DNA of 35,115 nt. Origin: Lujinxingiaceae bacterium (GTDB lineage: Bacteria > Myxococcota_A > Bradymonadia > Bradymonadales > Bradymonadaceae). The stretch is taken from NCBI GenBank assembly GCA_013697635.1, contig JACCWM010000054.1:1-35115 (forward strand), written 5' to 3'. The notes beneath the pieces were generated by a model. That model saw only the letters and a list, made by a program, of their open reading frames with translations, did not search any database and had not been told where the DNA came from. This document shows positions 15,871 to 22,919 of the stretch, piece by piece (position 1 is the stretch's first letter; each line of letters begins with the position of its first letter). The position numbers were made by a program, and so were the translations under genes.

Positions 15871-16011
15871 AAGTTGTTGATTTTATGTAGCTAAGCGAGC
15901 TCGATTCATCCAGCAATCAACTTTTTACGATTAACACGCAACTTTTGAGCCCATCTCTCGAAAACAGATCAGTCGGCGCTCGAGCCGATATCTTGAAAAC
16001 CTGGAGATCTG

Positions 16012-16980
16012 ATGGGCCGCCGCCTTCGCATTCAAGAAGAGAAAACAATCTATTTCGTTACCAATCGCTGTTTGCAGCAGCGAATGTTTCTCGTGCCAAC
16101 CGACGAGGTCAACAGGATCGTTTTGGCCTGGTTAGGCCGCGCGGTTGCCGTTCACGGGGTCAAACTTCTATTCTTTGTATTCATGAGCAATCACTTTCAT
16201 CTGGGTGTTCTGGCCCCCAAGGAGAATTTGGAACGCTTCATGGCCTACTTTCAGGGAAACCTGGCAAAGAGCCTCAATCGCCTCCATGGGCGCTCCGGGC
16301 CGATTTTTGGGCGCCGCTACAGCGCAGAGCCGATCCTCGACGATGCGTCATTGCTCGATAAGATGTTGTACACGCTGCAGAATCCTGTGAAGGCCGACCT
16401 GGTTGAGCACCCTGCGCAATGGCCCGGCGTCTCCTCTTGGTCGTCACATATGAGCGGTGCGCCGCTGGATGCTGTCTGGACCGATGGTGCCCAACTTCGC
16501 CGGTTGCGAAGGCGCAACGATCATCGGGTTGCGGACGAAATGCTCGCCACGGTGCACTATCCCATCGAGGTGGAGCGCTTGCCAGAGTTCGGGGAGTACA
16601 CACAGGCTCAGTTTGCGGCGAAGCTCAATGAGCTCGTGGCCGATCGCTGCGAGGTGCTCAAAGCGAGAAGAAAGAAGGAGCGCAAAAAAGTCTTAGGGCC
16701 TGGCAAGGTACGCAGTCAAAAGTATTTCAGTCAGCCTCGTAAGCCATCGGCGGCTTCGCCACAACCACTTTGCCATACCATCAATCCGGTCACTCGAGCT
16801 GCCTACCGTCAAATGGTCAAGGGCGTCACAACCGCCTATCGCAGGGCAATGAGGCATTGGCGCCAGGGACAGCTGGAGGTGCGCTTTCCACGTGGCACGA
16901 TACCGCCGGGCTGGATTCGCTGCGTGGGCGACGGTGATCTGGTGAAGGTGATTCGAGACACGTGCGATGATTTTGGGTAA
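16012..16980 (+). CDS. REP-associated tyrosine transposase (Y1/HUH family)
   Basis: 322 residues. The N-terminal about 150 residues match the IS200-like Y1 transposase domain as found in REP-associated tyrosine transposases (RAYTs). The HUH-type metal site is FVFMSNHFHLGVL (His-Phe-His near 61-63), followed by RSGPIFGRRYSAEPI and YTLQNPVKADLVEHPAQWPGVSSW, the typical RAYT block. A C-terminal extension of about 140 residues, rich in basic residues (ARRKKERKKVL), may bind DNA. GGAG lies 6 bases before the ATG. RAYTs cut and rejoin single-stranded DNA at REP hairpins and are usually single-copy, domesticated genes; the flanking inverted repeats fit that. The catalytic Tyr was not assigned with confidence. 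Confidence 0.88.
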   Translation: MGRRLRIQEEKTIYFVTNRCLQQRMFLVPTDEVNRIVLAWLGRAVAVHGVKLLFFVFMSNHFHLGVLAPKENLERFMAYFQGNLAKSLNRLHGRSGPIFGRRYSAEPILDDASLLDKMLYTLQNPVKADLVEHPAQWPGVSSWSSHMSGAPLDAVWTDGAQLRRLRRRNDHRVADEMLATVHYPIEVERLPEFGEYTQAQFAAKLNELVADRCEVLKARRKKERKKVLGPGKVRSQKYFSQPRKPSAASPQPLCHTINPVTRAAYRQMVKGVTTAYRRAMRHWRQGQLEVRFPRGTIPPGWIRCVGDGDLVKVIRDTCDDFG

Positions 16981-17006
16981 GCGGGTTCCAAATTTTAGCG
17001 CGTGAA

Positions 17007-17034
17007 ATCAACGGTTTGTGAAGGTGCCTGGCAC
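17007..17034 (-). repeat. 28-base RAYT-associated repeat, inverted copy
   Basis: The reverse complement of this stretch begins GTGCCAGGCACCTT, where the solo copies have GTGTCAGGAACCTT. It begins 27 bases after the transposase stop. Its end GTGCC-T-GGCAC is a perfect 5-bp palindrome, so this copy has more hairpin potential than the others. Confidence 0.65.
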
Positions 17035-17072
17035 GAGTTTGGGCACGAGTTTGGGGCACGAGTTTGGGGGCG
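17031..17072. repeat. Short tandem repeat after the transposase gene
   Basis: GCACGAGTTTGG is repeated three times with one to three extra Gs (starting at 17031, 17043 and 17056). It adjoins the inverted 28-base repeat and mirrors the tandem repeats on the other side of the transposase gene. Confidence 0.75.
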
Positions 17073-17097
17073 CGAGGAACTGGGCGATCTCGCACGG

Positions 17098-19497
17098 CTA
17101 GCTTTGTCGTCGGGCCAGGATGTTCAGGCCGACGTGGGCAACGCCTGGCTCGGAGCGCAGGGCGTTGGCGAGTAGGAAGAGCTCGCGGTTGGTACGGGTC
17201 GTGGAAGTGAGCACTGTGCGGTGCTCGTGGGAGAAGGTGTGGTGGTGGACGATGTCGAGTTCGTAGCGTTGGTTGAGCCGGGTGAGGGTGCCAAGGCCGA
17301 CGCCGCGGGCGAGGTTGATGGCGATTTCATTGGTCAGAAGAACGGGGCGGATGTCGGTGGTGCAGTCGCCCGGTGAGCATGCGTCGAGATACATGTTTTG
17401 AGGACGCTCGTGTTGGCCGAGGACTTCGAATACGCCTGTGAGCGAGGCAATGGGTTGGAGCATTTTCTCGAGGTTGAGGGTCACGTCGCGGCGTTGCTGG
17501 CGCGTGCCCTGGAGGGCGAAGTACAGCCAGGTGCCCGATGGCATGGTGCCAATCGGCTCGAGCTCGCGGGCTCCGAAGGTGGTCATGGCGCCACGAATCA
17601 CATCGATCTCTTTGGCGTGTGGAGCGTTGAGCGAAATTGCCACGACCTCCTCATCGAAGGGGATTATCGTCATGCCGGCGTGGGCGATTGCCCTGGTGCG
17701 AAGCGGCGTGACGCGGCTGCGCTTGGGCGTCGGTTGGCCGCTGATGACCGTCACGTGAGCCTCGATCCGCGGGGCGACCTGCTCGGCGATGGCACCACGT
17801 TGGTAGAGCGGGCCGACAAAGAAGGTCTGAACTTCGGTGGAGCTCATGGCGTAGAGATCGAAGTCGCTGAGCACGAGGTCTTTGACGCCACGCACGTGCC
17901 AGGTGGCCGCCAGCGTCGGGGTGACCGGATCGGTGATGTCAAAAACACGCACGCCGTTTGCCTCGTCGGCCACAAAGAGGCGCTCGCCGAGAACGGCCAG
18001 ACCACGGGGCCGGGCAATCGGATACGTGGTGCGAAGCACTGGCTGGTGCGCCTGGCTGAGGTCGATGACCTCCAGGCGCGAGGTGCAGCGATTTCTGGGG
18101 TTGTCGATGATAATAGTGCGGTAGGCGATACTTCCTTGCATGACGACCGGGTCGTAATTGACCGGGCAATCCTGGCGAAACTCACCAAGCAGACGCGGCT
18201 GGCTGGCGACACCAAGCGAGGCTGTGACGACCGCGTCGCGCCCGGCGACGAGCAACAAGTTGTCGTGGCGCTGCAGCGCTTCGGGACCGTTGTTCAAGCG
18301 GATGATGTGGCTGATCCTGGGATGGCGCGGAGCGCTTACATCAAAGGTGGTCAACAGCCCGGCGCTTGCACCGGCGGTGCCGCTCAAAACATAGAGCGTG
18401 CTGCCAAAAACCATCATCTGACTGAGTGAGCCCGCGCCGCCGCTGCCACCCTGTGGCATGCCCGCTTTGGGGGACGGAGCAACGCTCTTTTTTTGCTGGC
18501 CACCACTGCTCATATCCGCCATCGATCGGGGAGCGTTCTCCGCAACGGCTCTGGATTGCGAGGGCATTGGACCACGGCGCCTTGCGACGTCATCCTGCTC
18601 GAAGTCCTGATTTTGGCAGCGTCCGCCTCGGCAATTCCCAGGATGCCGTGGGTATTGCGGTGGTGCAGGTGGCTGGCACCAGGTCGGAGCGCTCATGCGG
18701 CCTTCACGAATCTGGGCATACTGCTCGAAGGTGGGCAACTGCGACGGCGCCGCGCCGTGATAGTAGCCGCCGCCGCCAGCGTCAGGCAGGGCACCCTTGA
18801 GCCTCGCCACCTCGCGAGGCGCGGCGCGATCCGAGATGTCGAGCACCACCAGGTCGCGGTTGTATCCCGTGGCGGCGCGCTCTTCGACAAAGGCCGTCTT
18901 GCTGTCGTAAATGAAGAAGTCGCGGGCGCCGCTGCGGTCGCTTCCGCCCTCGAGTTCGAAGGCGTAGCGCTTGGCAATGCTGAGCGAGACCAGGCCGACC
19001 TCGGTTGAGGTAAGAAAAAGTCGCTGGTTGTCGCGATCGACGAAGATGCGCTCAAATGGGCCCGGGACGCGTGCAGCCTCGTCATGCTTTGAGGGCGTCA
19101 ATGAGCGCACCTGTGAGGCGCTCAAAACGATGTTTTGCTGGGAGAAGTCGACGGGAAAGTCGCGCACCCAGCGGGCCGCCTCGGGACGCCCGCGCAGATC
19201 GTGATCTTTTGCGCTCAGAGAGACGCTGTAGAGCTGCTCGAGGTTGGCCATCTCTTGAGGATGGTCACCGGTCCATTTGTCCATGACCGGCTGCCAGCAT
19301 GCACAATAGTCCTCGTAGGCTTCGCGAACCGAGCGCGAAGCGTTAGCCGGTGCCTCACAGGAAAACCGTTGTTTGAATTGCGGACCGCTCGCGCTCGCTG
19401 GAGTTGACATCGCGAAGGCGCTCGCCAGTACGACCAGCGCAGCGAGGGTTGTACTAATTAGGCGGTGCCGAGTGCGCTGTGATCGGTGTGCAGACAT
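17098..19497 (-). CDS. Exported beta-propeller domain protein
   Basis: 799 residues from ATG 19497, chosen because AGAGGAAG lies 5 bases upstream and a signal peptide begins there: MSAHRSQRTRHRL, then LISTTLAALVVLASAFAM and a probable cut after ASA. An upstream in-frame start would add 26 residues without a ribosome site. The mature part has repeated propeller blades of the LVIVD / C-terminal beta-propeller (PF09826-like) kind: DLVVLDISDRAAPREVARLKG, LTTFDVSAPRHPRISHI, LEVIDLSQAHQPVLRTTYP, VRVFDITDPVTPTLAATW. A Pro/Gln/Gly-rich, Cys-containing linker (about 285-370) interrupts the blades. The C-terminal about 220 residues are a separate domain with VISLNAPHAKEIDVIRGA-type strands. Probably periplasmic or surface-exposed; function unknown. 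Confidence 0.85.
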   Translation of the reverse strand: MSAHRSQRTRHRLISTTLAALVVLASAFAMSTPASASGPQFKQRFSCEAPANASRSVREAYEDYCACWQPVMDKWTGDHPQEMANLEQLYSVSLSAKDHDLRGRPEAARWVRDFPVDFSQQNIVLSASQVRSLTPSKHDEAARVPGPFERIFVDRDNQRLFLTSTEVGLVSLSIAKRYAFELEGGSDRSGARDFFIYDSKTAFVEERAATGYNRDLVVLDISDRAAPREVARLKGALPDAGGGGYYHGAAPSQLPTFEQYAQIREGRMSAPTWCQPPAPPQYPRHPGNCRGGRCQNQDFEQDDVARRRGPMPSQSRAVAENAPRSMADMSSGGQQKKSVAPSPKAGMPQGGSGGAGSLSQMMVFGSTLYVLSGTAGASAGLLTTFDVSAPRHPRISHIIRLNNGPEALQRHDNLLLVAGRDAVVTASLGVASQPRLLGEFRQDCPVNYDPVVMQGSIAYRTIIIDNPRNRCTSRLEVIDLSQAHQPVLRTTYPIARPRGLAVLGERLFVADEANGVRVFDITDPVTPTLAATWHVRGVKDLVLSDFDLYAMSSTEVQTFFVGPLYQRGAIAEQVAPRIEAHVTVISGQPTPKRSRVTPLRTRAIAHAGMTIIPFDEEVVAISLNAPHAKEIDVIRGAMTTFGARELEPIGTMPSGTWLYFALQGTRQQRRDVTLNLEKMLQPIASLTGVFEVLGQHERPQNMYLDACSPGDCTTDIRPVLLTNEIAINLARGVGLGTLTRLNQRYELDIVHHHTFSHEHRTVLTSTTRTNRELFLLANALRSEPGVAHVGLNILARRQS

Positions 19498-19814
19498 GTG
19501 CTTCCTCTTCGAGAATGGGCGCCTTGGAGAGCACCGTGGTTGATCATCTACACCCTGTAACGGTGGTGCGCTCAAATGGATCTCAAAACGTGTTCATTGG
19601 TAATCCTCGGCGGGTTTTGGGTGCAAAATGCCCGCGCCACTGAGTGTCTCGATTTCGCAATTTGTCGGCAGATGTGGTACATCTCGGACAAGTTCGTTTT
19701 TTGATGTGCACTTAGTTTTTGGTGAGCCCACCAAAGTGATTCGCGCATTGCTGTTTGCCTATTGAATTGTCATTGATTGCTCAACGCTGACTGAAGTTGC
19801 TTACTGGAGGTGTG
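19498..19814. promoter_or_regulatory. Divergent promoter region with two inverted repeats
   Basis: A 317-base, relatively AT-rich gap between divergent starts. It contains AGATGT (19670-19675) with ACATCT (19679-19684) around GGT, and TTTGGTG (19718-19724) with CACCAAA (19729-19735) around a 4-base loop. Both are short palindromes of a size suited to a dimeric repressor or activator. No consensus promoter pair is clear and no gene is seen. Confidence 0.45.
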
Positions 19815-21542
19815 ATGCGACACCTGCTTGTGATCCTCATAGCCTCATCGCTAATTTTCTCGGTGGGCTGTGAGGGAGAGATGTATCTCTCCGATGGGAC
19901 GACACCGCTCGATGGCTCGCCATTCCCGTCGCAAAAGCCCACAAAACCTGGCGAAGATCCGGACCCAACAGACCCGCTTGATCCCGAAGTGCCTGTGGTC
20001 GAGGTCTTCGTGCCAGGCAATCCCGTGATGCGCCGGCTCACCTCGATCGAGTACGTCAACACCGTCGAAGACGCCTTTGGCATCGGTTTTGTCGATCTGG
20101 TGCTTCCCCATGATCCGACGACGCACGGTGTTACCTCGATCGCGATGGCGTCCGTGACCGTCAGCAACCTGGGTGTCGAGCAGTACGAGACGGCCGGCTT
20201 TGAGATCGCGCGCGTGATCAGCGCCATGCCCTCCGTGCGCGAACGTCTCGTCCCATGTGAGAGCAGCAAGGTCGATGACTACCCCGCCTGCTTTGAGCAG
20301 TTCATCCGCAACTACGGCCGTCGTCTATGGCGTCGTGATTTGAGCGACGTTGAAGTCAAGGGATACCGCGACGTTGCCGTCGAGGCGGCGAAGACTCTGG
20401 GCGACTTTTCGGGCGGCTTCGAGTTTGCATTGGCCGGCCTGCTCCAGTCGCCAAACTTGATTTATCGCACCGAGTACGGCGAGCCCGATGACGAGCGTCC
20501 TGGTCTTCGAAAGCTCACCGGGTTGGAGCTCGCCACCAAACTTTCGTATTTGATCTGGGGCTCGTCGCCCAGCGATGCCATGATCACGATGGCAAGCCAG
20601 GGTGAGTTGGCGACGTCGCATCAACTTCGCGCCGAGGGCAAGGCGATGCTCGAAGCACCGCGAGCGCGCCAGACCTTCGACAATTTTTGGAACGAGTACT
20701 TCGAGCTGCAAGGGCTGGACGGCCTGATCAAGGACCAGGCCACCTATCCTGAGTTCAGCGCGGCTGCGACGCGCAGCATGCGCGAGGAGACCTTGCGATT
20801 GATGGAGCACCTGGTTTTTGAAATCGGTGCCGATATGCGCGAGATGTTCACCACACGCACCACCTTCGTCGACGGCCGTCTCAGCGCGATCTACGGTCTC
20901 GACGCTGAGGGTGAGACGCGCCAGCGTAGCTTTGAGAAAATCGAGTTGCCCGTCGACGCAAGGCGCGCCGGTGTTCTCGGCCACGCGAGCTTTCTCAGCG
21001 TGCAGAGCCATATCGTGACCAATTCGCCCACCCATCGTGGCAAATTCATCCTCGAGGCGCTGATGTGCCAGGGCGTCGAGCCGGCGCCACCCAATGTGCC
21101 AACGCTGATTCCCGAGGCCAATCCTGAGCTCGACCCGCAGACCTTGCGCGAGCGCCTGGAGAATTACTTCGATCAACCCGGCTGTGGCCACTGCCATGCG
21201 CAGATCGATTATCTGGGCTTTGGTCTGGAGAATTACGACGCGATCGGGCGCTGGCGCGAGCTCGACAATGGGCTTGCGATCAACGCGCGTGGAACGCTCA
21301 ACGGCATGGAGTTCGAGGACAGTGCCACGCTGGGAGCGGCGATCGCCGCTGACCCAAAATCGATGAATTGCATGGTTCGAAAGACTTATCGCCATGTGGT
21401 CGGGCGCATTGAGCAGGCCGGTGATGAGCCGCTGATCGCCGAGCTGACCACCAAGTTTGTCGCATCCAACTATCGATTCGAAGAGATGCTGCTCGATATC
21501 ATCTCCAGCGAAGCGTTCCTTTACGTGCAGGAGGCGCAATGA
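19815..21542 (+). CDS. DUF1592/DUF1588/DUF1585-family lipoprotein
   Basis: 575 residues from ATG 19815, with GGAGG 5 bases upstream. The N-terminus RHLLVILIASSLIFSVGC is a lipoprotein signal with Cys at about 20, followed by a Pro/Asp linker. Domains then follow in the known order: MRRLTSIEYVNTVEDAFGI (DUF1587), NYGRRLWRRDLSDVEVKGY (DUF1595), LTGLELATKLSYLIWGS with DNFWNEYFELQGLD (DUF1592), FVDGRLSAIYGLD and LSVQSHIVTNSPTHRGKFI (DUF1588), and CGHCHAQIDYLGFGLENYD (DUF1585). The CGHCH (C457, C460, H461) is a CxxCH motif that could bind haem c. Stop and start overlap (ATGA) with the DUF1552 gene. This pairing recurs in Planctomycetes, Verrucomicrobia and Myxococcota; the role is unknown, possibly exported oxidation or polymer breakdown. 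Confidence 0.92.
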   Translation: MRHLLVILIASSLIFSVGCEGEMYLSDGTTPLDGSPFPSQKPTKPGEDPDPTDPLDPEVPVVEVFVPGNPVMRRLTSIEYVNTVEDAFGIGFVDLVLPHDPTTHGVTSIAMASVTVSNLGVEQYETAGFEIARVISAMPSVRERLVPCESSKVDDYPACFEQFIRNYGRRLWRRDLSDVEVKGYRDVAVEAAKTLGDFSGGFEFALAGLLQSPNLIYRTEYGEPDDERPGLRKLTGLELATKLSYLIWGSSPSDAMITMASQGELATSHQLRAEGKAMLEAPRARQTFDNFWNEYFELQGLDGLIKDQATYPEFSAAATRSMREETLRLMEHLVFEIGADMREMFTTRTTFVDGRLSAIYGLDAEGETRQRSFEKIELPVDARRAGVLGHASFLSVQSHIVTNSPTHRGKFILEALMCQGVEPAPPNVPTLIPEANPELDPQTLRERLENYFDQPGCGHCHAQIDYLGFGLENYDAIGRWRELDNGLAINARGTLNGMEFEDSATLGAAIAADPKSMNCMVRKTYRHVVGRIEQAGDEPLIAELTTKFVASNYRFEEMLLDIISSEAFLYVQEAQ

Positions 21543-22900
21543 ACCGCACCCTCGATCGAAGAACTTTTTTGCGGGGCGCCGTCATGGGTGCCGTGGCGAC
21601 GCTGGCCTTGCCGCCGCTCGAAATCATGATGAACTCGAGCGGAACGGCCTTTGCTAACGGGACGCCGATTCCCAAGCGTTTCGGCGTGTTTTTCTGGGGC
21701 AATGGCGTTGTCGTGCCGCGCTGGGTGCCTCAGCAAACCGGTCGCGATTGGACCAGCGATGAGCTTCGACCGCTGATCGATGCCGGGCTCAAGGACTATG
21801 TCTCGGTGGCTTCCGGCTACGACATCAAGACGGGCAATCCGCGCGGCCATCATGCCGGTGCCGTTGGCATTCTCTCGGGCGCACCGCTCATTCCCCAAGA
21901 CCCAGGAAACGCAGGCTACGCCTCGACCTTTAGCGCGCCATCGATCGACCAGGTGGTCGCCAGCCACATCGGCATGGGCACGCGCTTCAAGTCGATCGAA
22001 TTCGGCGTCGACCCGCGCGTCAGCCGCAGCGAAGGTACGACTCTTGCGCACCTCTCGCACAATGGTCCGGACAACGTCAACCAGGCCGAATACAGCCCGC
22101 ATCGCTTGTTTTCGCGCATCTTTGGTGATGGCTTCGTCGATCCGCTCGACGTTCAGATCGATCCCAAGCTTGCGCTTCGCCGCAACATCCTCGATGCCGT
22201 GCGCGAGGACGTACACCGGCTCAACGCAAAGCTTGGCGCCTCGGACAAGATTCGCCTCGACCAACATCTCGAGGGCGTGGTCTCGTTGCAAAACCGCCTG
22301 TACTCAATTGAGAATGCTCCGCCACCGCCAACGGCTTGCATCGTCGGCGACAGCCCCGGTGAGATTGGACACGACACGGCCCAAAAACAGCGTGATCGCT
22401 CGCGCGCGCTGTCGGATTTGCTCGCGCTCTCGCTGGCCTGTGACGCAACGCGGGTCTGGTCCAATCTCTTCAATGGTTCGGTTTCGGGAACCGTCTTTTG
22501 GGGGATCGATCCCAACGTCGACTTTCACCAATTGACCCACGATGAGCCCGGTGAGCAACCCAAAGTGCACCAGATCGTGACCTTCATCATGGAGGAGTTC
22601 GCCTACCTGCTCAACGCGCTCAAGAGTACGCCCGAAGGCGACGGCAATCTTCTCGATCACTCGGTGATCCTGGCTTCCTCCGATCTCGCGTCGGGCTATC
22701 TGCACAACCTCGTCGACTATCCAATCCTGCTTGCAGGCAAGGGTGGCGGCGCCCTGCGAGGGGGCGTCCACCATCGCGCCAATCGTGGAAACGCCTCGGA
22801 GGTATTGCTGACCTGCCTTCGCGCCATGGACTGCCCTGGCACTTCGTTTGGTGTGGCCGGCGGCCAGGTTCAGGAGAGCGTCTCGGCCTTCGAGAGCTGA
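21539..22900 (+). CDS. DUF1552 protein with Tat-type signal
   Basis: 453 residues. The N-terminus has DRRTFLRGAVMGAVATLALPP, a twin-arginine (RRTFLRG) export signal with a hydrophobic stretch and cut near AFANG, so it is exported folded to the periplasm. The rest matches DUF1552: FGVFFWGNGVVVPRWVPQ, HHAGAVGILSGAPL, SIDQVVASHIG, DRSRALSDLLALSLACDATRVWS and SVILASSDLASGYLHN. The family resembles DUF1501 proteins, which are related to the alkaline-phosphatase/sulfatase superfamily. It is translationally coupled to the DUF1592 lipoprotein, so the two probably act together. Use of Tat suggests a cofactor or metal. Confidence 0.92.
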   Translation: MNRTLDRRTFLRGAVMGAVATLALPPLEIMMNSSGTAFANGTPIPKRFGVFFWGNGVVVPRWVPQQTGRDWTSDELRPLIDAGLKDYVSVASGYDIKTGNPRGHHAGAVGILSGAPLIPQDPGNAGYASTFSAPSIDQVVASHIGMGTRFKSIEFGVDPRVSRSEGTTLAHLSHNGPDNVNQAEYSPHRLFSRIFGDGFVDPLDVQIDPKLALRRNILDAVREDVHRLNAKLGASDKIRLDQHLEGVVSLQNRLYSIENAPPPPTACIVGDSPGEIGHDTAQKQRDRSRALSDLLALSLACDATRVWSNLFNGSVSGTVFWGIDPNVDFHQLTHDEPGEQPKVHQIVTFIMEEFAYLLNALKSTPEGDGNLLDHSVILASSDLASGYLHNLVDYPILLAGKGGGALRGGVHHRANRGNASEVLLTCLRAMDCPGTSFGVAGGQVQESVSAFES

Positions 22901-22919
22901 GCGTCGGCCAACCGCTCAG
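22897..22919. terminator. Shared hairpin covering both stop codons of convergent genes
   Basis: CTGAGCG (22897-22903) and CGCTCAG (22913-22919) form a 7-bp stem with a 9-base loop. The plus-strand TGA (22898-22900) lies in one arm and the minus-strand stop (22916-22918) in the other. There is no T-run on either side, so it may be a weak bidirectional terminator. Confidence 0.5.

Larger units (their letters stand above)
15854..17034 (+). mobile_element. RAYT gene flanked by inverted 28-base repeats
   Basis: The tyrosine-transposase gene is bracketed by a 28-base repeat at 15854-15881 (GTGTCAGGA...CAAGTTGTTGAT) and its inverted relative at 17007-17034 (ATCAAC...GGTGCCTGGCAC), matching at about 22 of 28 positions after reverse complementing. 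The right copy ends in the palindrome GTGCC-T-GGCAC. This is the expected arrangement for a REP-associated transposase and its terminal REP sequences. The boundaries of any movable unit are not proven. Confidence 0.6.
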
